Assembly (NCBI GenBank): GCA_032690845.1
Contig: CM064426.1
Coordinates: 61,604,631 to 61,668,630, forward strand
DNA length: 64,000 nucleotides
DNA from: Eleusine coracana subsp. coracana
Taxonomy: Eukaryota > Streptophyta > Magnoliopsida > Poales > Poaceae
Reading direction: 5' to 3'
A model generated the notes under the pieces. It saw only the letters and a program-made list of their open reading frames with translations. It did no database searches and was not told the origin of the DNA. Within the stretch, counting starts at the first letter, position 1. Every line of letters begins with the position of its first letter. Both the position numbers and the translations under genes were made by a program. Positions 23,471-35,028 of this stretch are shown in pieces.

Positions 23471-24800
23471 TATATGCATTGGTAGATGAGCTTTGATTCT
23501 TATCTCTCTTGCATTTCTCGTTGCTATGATTGAGCTTGAGCTGAGTTGTGTGGGTGTCATGGTATTCTCTCGTGATTAGATTTTCTAGATGGCCTATTAT
23601 AAACTCATGTGAGCAACTTGCTAATCTTAAAGGTAAACTTAGCTTCTTGTAAACCTTATGAACTAATCTTGCTAAAACTTGCTCACCATGTGTATAATTG
23701 CTTTTATCCTTGTTGAGACTTATGTTGAGGCTAGTCTAGAGGATGTCTTTGGTTTTGGCACCTTGTGTTTGCGAAATGGAAGGCTTTGCAAATGTTTAGC
23801 TCATGATGGAACATTGTGGGAACGTTTGTTCCTTTTGCTGCAAAGGCATGCTCATCCTTATGCTTTTAATTTGCAAATAAGTTGATTGTGCTTCGAAGCC
23901 TCGGGGTGTTTTCCATACCCAGTCGTGCGACCCTCCACATGGATTAGAAGTAACATAAAAATGATAAATCCAAATATTGTACTTCGAAGCCTCGGGGTGT
24001 TTGCCGTACCCAGTCGTGCGACCCTCTAGATGGATTAGAAGCTACATGAGGATAACATAAGAATGATGCTTTTCTCTTTTCTTATGAGTCTCTATTGCAT
24101 ATGTGAGCATTTGTAGAGCTTATTTTCTATGAATGCCTATTGCCTTGGTTGAGATTGAGACTGGCTAAATTCTTATGATTCACTTGATGCTTCTTTTGCC
24201 TTGGATGGGAATACTTATACATATGGTAGCAGATTTTCTCATGATAAGCAAAATTTGATTCTATATAAACTAGTCAATCTTTCTACTTAGCTTGTATAGC
24301 TCTTGGTGTTTATACCTTGCTATCTATTTTTGATTGTTGTATGGTTGTGCGTCATTGCTTTTACAGTTCATAGCTCTATGCTTGTGATTAGCACAGGTAA
24401 ATGCTTGTTTGCATAATTGTTGAAGCTCCTTAGGTTTGCATTTTCATGCATTGCATGTTTGCTTGTTCTTTTGCCTCTTTGATGAGTTCATTGCCAAAGG
24501 GGGAGAAAATAGTGGGTCATGCACAAATAATGCTAAGAAACTTAAAATGATCCATTTTGCATTACATGAGACCTAACACAACTTGAGGGGGAGCATTTCA
24601 TGATTTCAAGCGTTTTCTTGCGCTTTTCATATTCTTTACGTCTCAAGTCGCTTTCTTTGCCAATTCTTGGTTTTGTGATTCCTACTTTGCTAGATGGCTT
24701 GTTTTCATCTTTTCTTTGGGTTTGGCCATTTGGATGTGTTTATTCGGTTTCGCATTTCACTCTCTAATCTTTGTGCATTTGAGGTTGTCAACGTACTCAT
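23471..24800 (+). mobile_element. 3' untranslated internal part of Sirevirus-like element
   Basis: Non-coding, T-rich DNA between RNase H and the 3' purine tract. It includes a 91-bp tandem duplication starting at 23891 and several GGGGGAG purine blocks (24498-24505, 24586-24594) resembling the final purine tract. No env-like frame is visible; the ORF at 23679-23885 has no recognisable product. Confidence 0.75.
23891..24070 (+). repeat. 91-bp tandem duplication
   Basis: Two copies of a unit beginning CTTCGAAGCCTCGGGGTGTT and including CCCAGTCGTGCGACCCTC and ATGGATTAGAAG. They start at 23891 and 23982 and differ at a few positions. Confidence 0.85.
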
Positions 24801-24812
24801 CAAGGGGGAGAT
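24800..24812 (+). other. polypurine tract of Sirevirus-like element
   Basis: CAAGGGGGAGAT lies immediately before the 3' LTR start TGAGAAACC. This is the usual position and composition for plus-strand priming. Confidence 0.8.
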
Positions 24813-26609
24813 TGAGAAACCATGTGGATATGTGCCATGGTTTGCAATATATGTGATGAGTAATTGACTTGAGCAGATTTGGTGTTTGAGTTGAAATGCG
24901 GGAATCCGGGGATTGCATGTGTGTGTGCATGATTATGGTTTCAACTAACCGAAGTTGGTGAAGGTATTGGTGATGTTGTAGGAGTTGGGAAATGCATTTG
25001 CTTGTCTCATGATATGTAGGTCACTGGAGTCGACTTGGCGGTCAACGGTGAGAGGATCAGGCACAAGTAGGGGACTTGGGGCCGGACGATCGGGATGCCG
25101 GGTGAAGTCATGAGTGATCCACACCGTACATGTGGAGAGGCAAGAAGCACGGACGGTTTTGCGGTTGAGCCTCAAAACCGTGGTGGTGATGGAGACGGCG
25201 TGTTGACCAAGTCAAGGAAGCGGGATGCCGGTGCAAGTGACAAGGGGGCCCAATGGACAGGGACCGGGAGAGACTTGCCGGTGGTCAGGATCGAAGGGAC
25301 AAGGTGACACGCGTTGACATCGAGAAGTCACGCTTTTGAGAAGCGTGCAAGGCGGTTTCCTGGTTTGGGCCTCAAAACCAGTGCCGGTGACTGGAGATGC
25401 ACATGGCACCATCGTGGAGCTTGTGTCGAGGCGAAGCAAAGATATGAAGGGCCCGATGGCATTCGGGTGAAGGAAAAAGAGATGGACAAGTTTGCCCTCG
25501 GTGGTAGGTGGCAATATTATGTAGGTCAAGGGTAGTGTGGTCTTTTCGACAATAGGACCCTAGGCCTATATAAGGAGAGGTGTGTCTGGTGGGAGAGGTG
25601 CCTCTTCCCATTAGCCTTGTGTTAGGAACTCATTTCAAAGTGCTAGGAGAGGTCTTCATGTAATAGAGGAGAGGAGAGGGTGTGTGAGAGACAACTCTTG
25701 CTCTTTCAAATAGTGGGAGGAAGAGGGTGGCTTCCTAGCCATGTATCCATGTATCTTGACTTGATGACTCAATGATATGAGATTCAAATTCGTGCTCAAG
25801 TTCTTCCTCTCTCCCTAAATCTCGATTTTCTCTTTTCCCTATTTTTGGAGCTATTATCGTGGAGATTTTTTATCTTGATTTTGAGTGAGTTTTGGGATGG
25901 ATTTTGTAGGGGATCTTGGTGCTATGATGTGCTAGAACAACCCTATATAGGTCCTTGACCGAATGAAAGGCACTAGCACCTTCGATTTGAAAGATTTCTC
26001 AAGTTTCCCCTTTTTGGTGTTCTTAGCACAAGATCTGAAATTAATGATGATTCCTTGTGCTTTTTGAGTGGAACTCTTTAGAGGAGTGTCGTGATGTATT
26101 GAGGATGATCTGGTCCAAATTTCGTGATTTTTGGAGTTCGTTTGATAAGGTTTTGGCAATTTTCTTTCCCGAACGGAGCTGCTGTTTTGCTCAGGACAGA
26201 ACTTTCATGACCAGGACAGAACTTCCGTCATCATGATGGAACTTCCATCAAGAACCACGGAACTTCTATGAGTGACAATTCTCCAGTCACCCAGAACTTC
26301 CGTGATTGTTAGAACTTCTGTCGGGGGCTTCAGAACTTCCGTCGGGCACCACGGAACTTCCATCAGGCTCAGTTTTATGATCTGGGATCTTCCTTGTTTC
26401 CCTTTTGTTCCTCTTGTGCTTCCGCTATGTGTCCTTTTGGTTTGAGTCATTCATAGGGTTAGCATATCACAAGTTGGTGTGTGTAATCTTGGTGACTCGG
26501 TGAGAGGTTGGTTCGGGTTGTAATTGGGACATAGGCCACGTTCTAGAGAAGAATTTTAATTGGCTCCTATTCACCCCCCCCCCCCCTTGGTCGCCTTCTC
26601 GATCCTTCA
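24813..26609 (+). mobile_element. 3' LTR of Sirevirus-like element
   Basis: It is 1797 bp, starts TGAGAAACC, ends ...GATCCTTCA and is followed by the TGTAT duplication. It retains the 253-bp block missing from the 5' LTR (about 25326-25578), including a TATA box. The GAACTTCC cluster lies at about 26195-26370 and a C-rich run at 26574-26586. Confidence 0.93.
25567..25574 (+). promoter_or_regulatory. LTR TATA box
   Basis: TATATAAG within CCTAGGCCTATATAAGGAGAGG, in the part of the 3' LTR deleted from the 5' LTR. It is the likely core promoter of the family. In this copy it would fire only from the 3' LTR, reading out toward 26610 onward. Confidence 0.6.
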
Positions 26610-26807
26610 TGTATTTTATTCTATTTTTCAAAAGAGAGGGTGTTTTTCCTTGGACAAAAAAATGATTTATGAGATGTATTCTTGTAGAGCCAATGTGAGG
26701 GTCTCACAGCAGACAATGCCACCTCCTTCAATAAGCTGTAGAGATTAGTGGTGGAATCCTATCGGAATCAATCCATATTCTATTATATATTTTTTCTCGG
26801 TATGACA
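26610..26807 (-). mobile_element. second part of the long minus-strand LTR (inferred)
   Basis: After the Sirevirus-like element the host LTR should resume. TATGACA at 26801-26807 mirrors the TGTCACAC start at 3260 and is the best candidate outer end. The left flank is outside the window, so no target duplication can be checked. Confidence 0.4.
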
Positions 26808-27243
26808 CTTGTGTTTTCAACCATAACACATTCGGATTAATCCTTTTATATCAAACAAGAACAAAAACATAACAATGACGCTATATGTGCATTAGTATGG
26901 CCACTTGAAGGCTTCATGACCATTTGAGTAGGTCACCCCAAAAAGGTATGAATGTTTTGGTGATTGCATGAGAAGCATGAAATACACCTTATGTCTACAT
27001 GAATGTTATGCATTTAGGAATTTATCTATCAACTCAACATATAACAATGGACACGGTGAATGATCGCCTTGGTGATCGATATGAACTCGGAGAGTCGTGA
27101 TAATGGAGATGGATCAAGACTAAGAACAACTAGGTCCAGGTGTGTTGTGATCACTTGGCTAGTGTGTAGGCTTGAGTTCATAAAAAAAAACAGACTATCA
27201 AGAGGGCACAAGTCATTCTCTTAGATCTCTCTAGTATTAGGGG
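26808..27243. other. unassigned AT-rich spacer
   Basis: No ORF or structural motif is recognised. It ends with ATTAGGGG immediately before a possible LTR start (TGTTGGG), so it may be the 3' internal end of a retroelement. Confidence 0.3.
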
Positions 27244-28570
27244 TGTTGGGATGCTCAAGCGAGACTCTTGGACACTAGAAGTGGCAGTGGGAAGGATCGA
27301 CCAAGGTTGAAAGCATGGAAACAAAGTCAAGAGGACAAAGAGTTTTAGCTTCAGGACAAGTCATCGTAAGGTACGATGACTAGATGACAAAGTCAATAGA
27401 CAGAGTCGATGGAGTCGTCGTAAGATACAATGACCCCATAATAAATGATATACAAAGAGTTCATCTCTGTATAAGTTTTTAAAGGTTGTCATAAGGTGGA
27501 AGTAGAGGTCGCCATAATGTACAGTGACCCAGAGGAGAGGAAGTTAGCCTGAATTCAGAAATTTTTGTTGAAGTTATGACGAGGTTGCCATAAGCTATGG
27601 CGAGTCAGAAGTGAGGAGTGGCCAGAAACTGGATCTCTCTATTGAAGATGCAGCGAGGTCATTATAGTGTATGATGATCAAGGAAGGTTTCATGTAGAGA
27701 GACACCGGAGATTAGGAGTCAATGTAAGGAGGAATGAGAGGTCACCGTATTGTTCGGTGACCATTTCCTAGAGTCACTGTAATGTATGATGGTGCTTACG
27801 GCAGTTCGATCTATAGGTTCGCAACTTTTTGTCAATGGCTAGTGGAGTGGTTGTAGCCTATATATAGCTATATTAGTGTTTTGAAGACCTCTCTTGAGCA
27901 TTTGGATTGCTGGGAAACATTTAGAGAGCCAAGAGGAGAAGAGAAGATACTTGGGCAAATAATGGAGAACTATCTTTGAGTGTCTTGGAGAGTAACAAGA
28001 GCATCCCTCATTTGTAGCCTAGGGTGGTTGTAGAGAGTGATTAGTGCTATTACTCTTAGTCTATGGCAGAGCCAAGACCAGTTAGATATTGATGATCGAG
28101 CCTATCAAGTGTGATTGGTTGTGAAGGTCGTCACAAGTTTATATAAGGTTAGAGCTCGCCTTCAAATTTAAAGGAGCATTAAGAAGAGAGCGCTCATGTG
28201 TGCACTCCGGGAGTGCAACAAGTTCTTGGGGGAGACATGCTCATGTTTGAGGAACAACTGTCCGCAACCATCCCATCATGGTGGGAGTGATGCGAGCTTA
28301 TGTATGAGGACTCCACTGTTGAGTGGCGGGAGGGATTAATACTCAGGCGGGAGTCGATCCAACAAGGACTAGGGGAAGACGCCATCTTTCTAATACCTCG
28401 GGCTAAAAATCATTGAGCCTTCTCTAAACCCTCTCACTACTTGTATTTACTATTCTGCATCCTTGCTAAGTAGTATTGCTCTAGTTCTTGTTGCTTGATT
28501 AATGTATCTTTTATGTTTTGGAACTTCACTAGAATTGCATGAGTAGGATGAAAATAGATTTAATAAATTA
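27244..28570 (+). mobile_element. LTR-like segment with 21-bp palindromes
   Basis: It begins TGTTGGGATGCTCAAGC after a short purine run, contains a TATATATAG box at 27859-27867 and continues through GC-moderate sequence to about 28570. No partner LTR or 3' terminus was found in the window, so both the identity and the right border are uncertain. It could be a solo or truncated LTR. Confidence 0.4.
27360..27793 (+). repeat. seven 21-bp imperfect palindromes
   Basis: Copies start at 27360, 27414, 27508, 27584, 27658, 27741 and 27773. The first is a perfect 9-bp inverted repeat with a 3-bp centre (GTCATCGTA AGG TACGATGAC). The sixth keeps GTCACCG...CGGTGAC. Spacers range from 11 to 73 bp and do not resemble one another. 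Confidence 0.8.
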
Positions 28571-28635
28571 AATAACTGGAAATTGGAGTGTTTTTTTAAT
28601 AAAACTAAGTAAGTGGTTTGCACGGTGTCTCACAT

Positions 28636-28785
28636 AGACAAATCATCATCTCATTGAGGAATAAAATATTGTGCATTCTCCTATGCATGTAATCCATTTT
28701 CACTCAGCATTAGATAGCTACACCCGGTAATTTGTATGAATAATATGTACTTTCCAAGATATATAAACCATGCATTAGTAGAGAC
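28636..28785 (+). repeat. left arm of a 150-bp inverted repeat
   Basis: It starts AGACAAATCATCATCTCATT and ends ATGCATTAGTAGAGAC. Its reverse complement is at 47063-47216 with a few indels and substitutions. The pair flanks the CACTA element with 524 bp (left) and 239 bp (right) in between, so without CACTA the enclosing element would be about 1.06 kb. Confidence 0.85.
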
Positions 28786-29309
28786 TTATAGGTGGGAATT
28801 ACATATAATTTTTTAAAGTATAATTTTTATATTTTTAAACGAATATATATCAATTAGAGTTTGCACGGTGTCTCACATAGTTCAAGATTTGATATATTTT
28901 TCATAAAAGAAAATGAATTAGATTCCTTAAAAATCTTTAATGATATTAAATTTATTTGACTTAGTTTCTTTTTTAAATCTATATCGGTAAAAACATATGA
29001 AATCAACTAAACATGTTAAGTGGGTGGGGTATTTTTAACAAAATACAGTAAATGGTGGAAATTTACAAGAAAAAACTTATAGGTGGGAATCACAGACTCA
29101 AAATAATTTATGGGATGATTTATGAAATTATCCCTATGAAAAAGAGGTACACATAACATAAAAGTCCACACTGTTCATAGAATCTTAAAGTATCAAAAAG
29201 TTATGCAATCAAAGCCGCAAGACAGTGATAAGTGCCATCATAGTTAGTGCTACTTCATGTAAATGAAGAACCCTACGTCTGCTAAAAAAATTTTATTTTA
29301 TTTAATCGA
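28786..29309. other. AT-rich body of the inverted-repeat element
   Basis: No ORF. It repeats two phrases found at the left arm: TTTGCACGGTGTCTCACATAG (28616 and 28860) and ACTTATAGGTGGGAAT (28785 and 29075). This suggests an older partial tandem duplication. The last bases before the CACTA end are CGA. Confidence 0.5.
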
Positions 29310-29500
29310 TACTATGTAAAAACTGGTCTTTAGTGACACTTCTCAATTGTTATTAGTTTCCACGTCACTCACACATTAGTGACGCATTTTAGTCTAGTCG
29401 CGTCACTAATGTGTGAGTCATTAGTGACACGTTTCAATCAAGATGCGTCACCAATGTCATAGATATTAGTGACGCTTCACTCCAAGACGCGTCACCAATG
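29310..29500 (+). repeat. left TIR and subterminal repeats of CACTA
   Basis: The terminal TACTATGTAAAAACTGG is followed by at least seven direct or inverted copies of TTAGTGACRC / GCGTCACTAAT / GCGTCACCAATG. Such clusters bind the CACTA-encoded TNPA-type protein in studied elements; binding here is inference. Confidence 0.85.
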
Positions 29501-31010
29501 ATAAAATTAAGAAATAAAAAAAAATACACGTGATGTGTACAGTTCCCTTAACTACGAGCAAGGTGCATGTTTCAAATTAAAGGATTGTGAACTAGACATT
29601 GGTTCCTACAAAAAAAAAGTTAACATGTCTATGAAGCACTATTAACTACTAACTCTGTATGATTCCAGGACTCAATGGTTGAGTGACTTGACACAAATAA
29701 GCATTATCTTCAGAACTGGTATGGCTCAGCCAGTGTCAAAATACTCAAAATGTATGTAGGCAATGTAATCTAAGTCAAGAAAAGAATGCAGGCAGTGTAT
29801 AGAATGCTTTGATCACATATGAACCTAAGAAGGTAGGCACAAAGTACAATTTCCAGGGAAGCAGCCACAAAGTAGATAACAAAACATAGTGTGAAATTTT
29901 GCATTAATAGGATACATAACTTATGATATTGAATATCATAGTTTACAAAGTAGACAAATCAATCATCCCATCTGGAAGTGAAAAAACCTATGAAAAACCA
30001 TAGTTTTTTTTACTACCATAACAAGGCATCATATTAGTGGCATACAACCTAGTTATCATAGTAGACCACATGTTTATGTCAAAAAAGGTTTAATCCTAAC
30101 TGATGCTTGGAATTGAATCAATCGGTGTAACTGCTAATCACAGGTTTTGAATTGCTACTGCATCAAGTGCCCATATTATGGGCAAATAAGCCAGCTTATT
30201 ATGGCACCTAACGCACTCAAACACTTATTGGCTAACATTCTTGTTCAGAAGTAAATGCCTACTACAGCCCAATAACAAACAAACAATTTTTTTCCTAACT
30301 CGAACAGGCTTATTATTTTGTTTACTATCATAAACAACAGTCAACAGATGGTAAACCCAAGGCAGTCTGTTACACGATAGTCAAAATGAAACATGCATGA
30401 ACGAGCATGCATCCAAGGCAGTGAGGCACTGATATCAAATATTGCTAGGCAGAGTAAATGTTTAACATTCAGTAGTAAGGTTGTTCAAAGACAGCTTATG
30501 GCACCCAAACAAAATATATAAACAAGCATGCATTCAAGTAGCTTTATCAGAAATACATAGACAGCTTAACTACTAACTGAAAACACAAGCACTAGCAAGC
30601 TCCTGAAACCAAACAAAGCTTGACTAAGTGAGCTAAATGAAACAACAAGCAAGCACTAGTTTATGAGGTAATCTGTCATTGAAAAATTACTGCAGCCAAA
30701 CACTGGTATTTATTTGCTAATCAACAATCCTGACCTGTATTTGATCGAACCTATGTCGAGCTAACAAACCTCACCTGCCATTGATCAAACCTGTGTCAAA
30801 CTACTAATATGAGGACCATTTTTCTTGTTGCTAGTGCAAACTGAAGCGAAGGACCACTGCTTGTCGCATGAATCTTCAGGTCCTGAAATGAGACAGAGTA
30901 AAATCATAAGTACTGCTGCTTCTACACTTGAGAACACTTAGTGAAGAAAACAACCAAGCAGTGTATCAACATTCAAAAGTTCCATTGCTGTCCCACAAAT
31001 AAACAAAAAC
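29501..31010. mobile_element. CACTA interior, left part
   Basis: AT-rich, with no ORF of note and no recognisable exon. It ends at the LINE target site AAACTAGGAA (31011-31020). Confidence 0.5.
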
Positions 31011-31241
31011 AAACTAGGAATGGACAGGTTAGCAAGCTAGGTGAACTAGTAAGCCTAGAGGATCGCGTGCGCGACCTTAGCTTGTTATGGTAAAAATCTC
31101 TGAGCAGGAGGCCATGAGGGCGACTTTCCCGGATCTCCTGGCGATTGCCTCGAACTGCCATGGATTCGATTGATCTCTCCCTGATTCTCCCTCTTCTCCG
31201 CAGGATCATCAAGGTAATCTTCTCCTTTTCCCCCTCCCCCC

Positions 31242-34200
31242 ATGGATCTTCTTGGTCTTGATCTGCGCCCAGGCTCTGGAGTGGAAAAGGCAGTTTGGGA
31301 TCGTTACAATCTCCCGATCAACTTCTTCCCCAGAAACAATCTCAAGGAATTCTTCTTAATCGCCTCTTTTGGGAGATGTGTTTACCGACTGGCAGAGGAA
31401 TCAGTGGTTGCTATTCTTCATGCTACTATTGGTGGTTCAAAGGCTGATTTTAGGCCGTTTCAATTAAGTGATCGAGTTTTCAGATTCTCGGTTTCCTCTA
31501 AGATTGTTGGCTTTCATATCTATAATCTCAAGTCTTTTGATTGCAAGGAATATAAAATTTTCTTCAATTTGTGGGGCAATGGTGGCCCTCGTTCAGAGCA
31601 TGAATTCGTCAGACACAACAAAGAGGAAGATTCAGCCTGGGAAATTGTTTCCAGAAGGAAGCGCTGGCCAAAAAAATCATTTGCGGAAGTGGTAAAAAAC
31701 TCACGCATTCTTACTGGAGCCAATAGTGAGCCTTTGGGTTCTCAACGCCAATCGTTGAAGAAATCGGGTTTTGATGGCATAAGTCGGCCAAAGAAATCGG
31801 TTTTCTCTCGCTTGGAGTTCTTCCCACAAGAGGCTGCAGTGATGAACACGGCACAAACACAGGTGGGCAGTAATGCTGGTCATTTGAATTTTGAAAGTCT
31901 TAATGCTCATCAATCTGCTAGTGGGCCTGAACAGCATTCAAAATCATATCGTGATAACTCTCGAAACTTTCACACTGGGCCAGAAATTCAGATTTGCGGG
32001 TGATGTTTGCTCTCGGGCCATCGGGCCCATAATTGCAGAAGAAGAGTTAAATGCCGTAGGTGCCTCCGTTTTGGGCATCTCTTTTTTCTGCTACAGCTCC
32101 GGACAATAAGGGATTTGTCCCTAAGTTTCCAATAACCTCATCATTTCCTCAATTGCCTGCCCCGACTGGTATCTCCTCCTGGTTTCGACCCAAGACTCCT
32201 ATGACAGATGGGTCCTCCTCAAGTGGGCCTAGAAATTTCACCTCTTTCAGGGATTTTTTTGGTGCGCTTCTCGGTAATTTACCACCTGATGACTAAGCTC
32301 CCCCTGCTTCCTGTTTGGAGACTTCCAAGGCTTCAGCAAACCACGACGCTCTGCCTCCCAGATCTTCACATGAGTCCTGGGAAGTGCCGCCAGTGCCGGC
32401 GAACATGGCCTTGCAAAGAGCTGACCCGACGCCATATCTTCCCAATGGCTTCGAGAGGGTAGCAGTTCAACATCGGTCTCCAGCAATTCGTGCAGTGGTC
32501 ATGTGTCCTCGGCACCTGGATGAAGACTTGTCCATCATCTCCATCGATCCGATGCCAGCTGATCAGGTACATTTTGCGGTCATTGAAGAGGTTGTTCGCT
32601 CTTTTCTCGTTGAACATCTGGGAATCTCAATAAAGGAAGTTCAGCCCTGTCATCTAGGAGAAGCATTAGTTCATTTCGAATTTGTTCATGATCGTGACAA
32701 ACTAGTCTCTATGGGTCTAATGCATCATGGAGGTCTAAATTTTAGCCTAGTGAAGCACAATCAGGGACGTAACTGGAGATCTCTCAATTTCAATCATGAG
32801 TGCTGGTTAATGCTCCTAGGTTTTCCTCTAGATTTCTGGGACCATCAGAGCATTGAAAATGCTATCAGTTCTTTTGGTCGTCTAATATCATGGGAAAGGG
32901 ATACCAATCACCTTGCTAGATTAATTCTGCACGCTAGAGTGGTTGATCTTGACAAAGTTCCTGAATTCATTGTTCTCACTAAGGCCGAGGGATTCATTGC
33001 AGAGTCTTGGACTATACAATGTGAAATAATACAACAAGACTTATTGGGAGGGTTGCTTGCTGATGAGGATCCATTTCCTGATGAAGGTGATGGCCCTGAG
33101 CCTCCTTTTGACTTTTTCGGATTTGGACAAGCAGGACAACAACCATTTTTTAGGATGCAGTAGGATGACAATGGTGAGGAGAATAATAATGATAATCGTA
33201 ATGGTCAATGGGGCCAATGGATTCAGATGGCTCAAAACAATCCAAATGATCAACCTGATGCCCAACAAAACAACAATAATGCTCTACTTGGAGAGGCCCC
33301 CCTAAATTTAACTGCTCTGGGGCAAAATGCAGGTATTGCAGGTGATGAGCTGATGGCAGAACAAGAGAGTCTCTCTCATTCTGACATTTCAGTTGCTACA
33401 GCCGCTTCAGTGAATCAACTACCTCTGCCTGATCTAAATGAAGGTGTTCTCAACAATGAAATTCAGGATAGTGATGATGAACACTTTGTGCTTCTGGGCT
33501 TACCTGCTATCTTTCCAAAGCCAGAGGTAGAAAACTTCATTCCTAATGAAATTTGGGCTGATGCAATAATGGATGATGCTCAAATCACTGAGGAAATCAT
33601 GAACAACAATGGGGAAGAAATCAATCCAATGGTAAATGAAAATGTTGAGGCACTAGAGGTACAAAATAATGTGGAGTTACCTGCAGATAATCCACCACAA
33701 GATTTGGATCAAAACAGTTCCTATGCTGAAGTGCAGCCCAATAATGACTTGTCTGCTGCTAATCTTCCTCCTGACAGGGATTTAAACAGTTCTTCTGATG
33801 AACCTACCGCCAATGATTCACTGATCCCCCAAGATCATGAGATGAATGATGCTGCTCACAAAGAAAATCTTCATGTTGGCTTTGTGCAGATAAGGAATGC
33901 CACCCCTGTTGACCCTGTTATTCAGGAACTCATGTGTTCCAGTGGCCAAGTAAACAGTCTCTTCAAACAGAGTGCTACTGGGGTTAGAATCTGGGCCCAT
34001 CACTTTGCACCGTACTCCTCATGGTTCCATAAGAATCCCCATCCAGTGGGCTGATTTCTTCACATCATTACTGCTAAGTCCAACACACTTTAGTTGGGCC
34101 AAGGATACCTTATCCTCCAAGTTGTGAACTCATGTTCAGGAGGACTCCCCATTGGTAGTGCAGTTTCAACTCCCTGATACCTGTCCACAACTCTCACAGC

Positions 34201-34676
34201 TGGAGAAAAGCATGTTCAGTAGTCATGTGACTCTTCAAAAATTGACCACTGACACAAACATAGAACCTGAACCTAAGACTCATGCAACCCCCATGGACAA
34301 AGATATGATACCAGCTAGGTCATCTGCCTCTACCACTGCTCTAATGGCTAAAAGGAGAAAATGTTTGGCATCACAAACTCCAGTGGTTGAAACTGACGTC
34401 AGAAGAAGCTTGAGACTCAAAGGAATCAACAAGGGGTATAAAAGGGCATCATGTAAAGATAAACAATGCCTCTTTTGTTCAGCTGAGCCTCCTCCTCTCT
34501 CTCTCTAAGCAGGTCATTTGGAGTTGAGGAAAAGCTTTCTGCAAGTTGCCAGAGAATGTTCTAACTGATGATGCTCTGGCCAAGAAAAACAAGGCTAAGC
34601 AACCTGTGGGTGCTGGCCTCCAAGAGCACATAACAGTGATGATGACAAGAAAAAGAAGAAGTACAAGAAGAAGTAA
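31242..34676 (+). pseudogene. LINE ORF1 (RNA-binding, zinc-knuckle protein; broken)
   Basis: Starts at ATG 31242 (MDLLGLDLRP). An N-terminal domain of about 250 residues leads to a double zinc knuckle, disrupted by a TGA at about 32001 (CLLSGHRAHNC then CRRCLRFGHL are still readable). A long middle domain typical of grass L1 ORF1 follows (32315-33163, PAIRAVVMCPRHLDEDLSI to LLGFPLDFWDH), then an acidic Asn/Asp-rich stretch (33164-33950), VRIWAHHFAP, a basic RRSLRLKGINKGYKRASCKD motif (about 34405-34460) and a Lys-rich end (DDKKKKKYKKK, TAA at 34674-34676). Several stops and frameshifts separate these parts. ORF1 would bind element RNA. Confidence 0.82.
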
Positions 34677-35028
34677 GGAGGATGATGACTCTAAACAATC
34701 CAATGAGAGCTGCTCCCACCTCCGTCTATGGTTTTCTAGTCTGGTTCGTTTAATTATAGTTCCCTTCATCGTTGTATTTTGCTGTCTTTCATGTCGAGTC
34801 AAGAAACCTGTTTCGTCATTAGTGTTGGGACTCTATTCTCTCTGGTCTTTTATCATGTCATGAGATATTTGCTGGTCTGTTCCAGGGTCTGGACTGGATT
34901 CGTTTATGGTCAGATATATGATTTTGTAATGTTGTTGCTTCGTACCCATAATTATTGGTCCTTTCCAGTCATCTCTTTTCCATCATGCTTAGCATTCGGT
35001 GGACACAATTATCTGAATTATTGTTTAA

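Larger units (their letters stand above)
6713..26609 (+). mobile_element. Sirevirus-like Ty1/copia retrotransposon, interrupted
   Basis: A complete copia-type element with two LTRs is flanked by the 5-bp target duplication TGTAT (6708-6712 and 26610-26614). Order: 5' LTR, PBS, gag with two zinc knuckles, protease, integrase, RT, RNase H, a 1.3-kb 3' untranslated internal part, purine tract, 3' LTR. This domain order is that of Ty1/copia. The long gag and LTRs of more than 1.5 kb fit the Sirevirus/Maximus lineage (inference). It is inactive: several stops and frameshifts, a 5' LTR lacking its promoter block, and a 9.4-kb gypsy insertion within RT at 12718. Confidence 0.93.

Noticed and set aside
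23679..24800. env-like gene after RNase H of the Sirevirus-like element
   Set aside because: Some Sireviruses carry one, but here I see no sustained frame, signal peptide or membrane segment.
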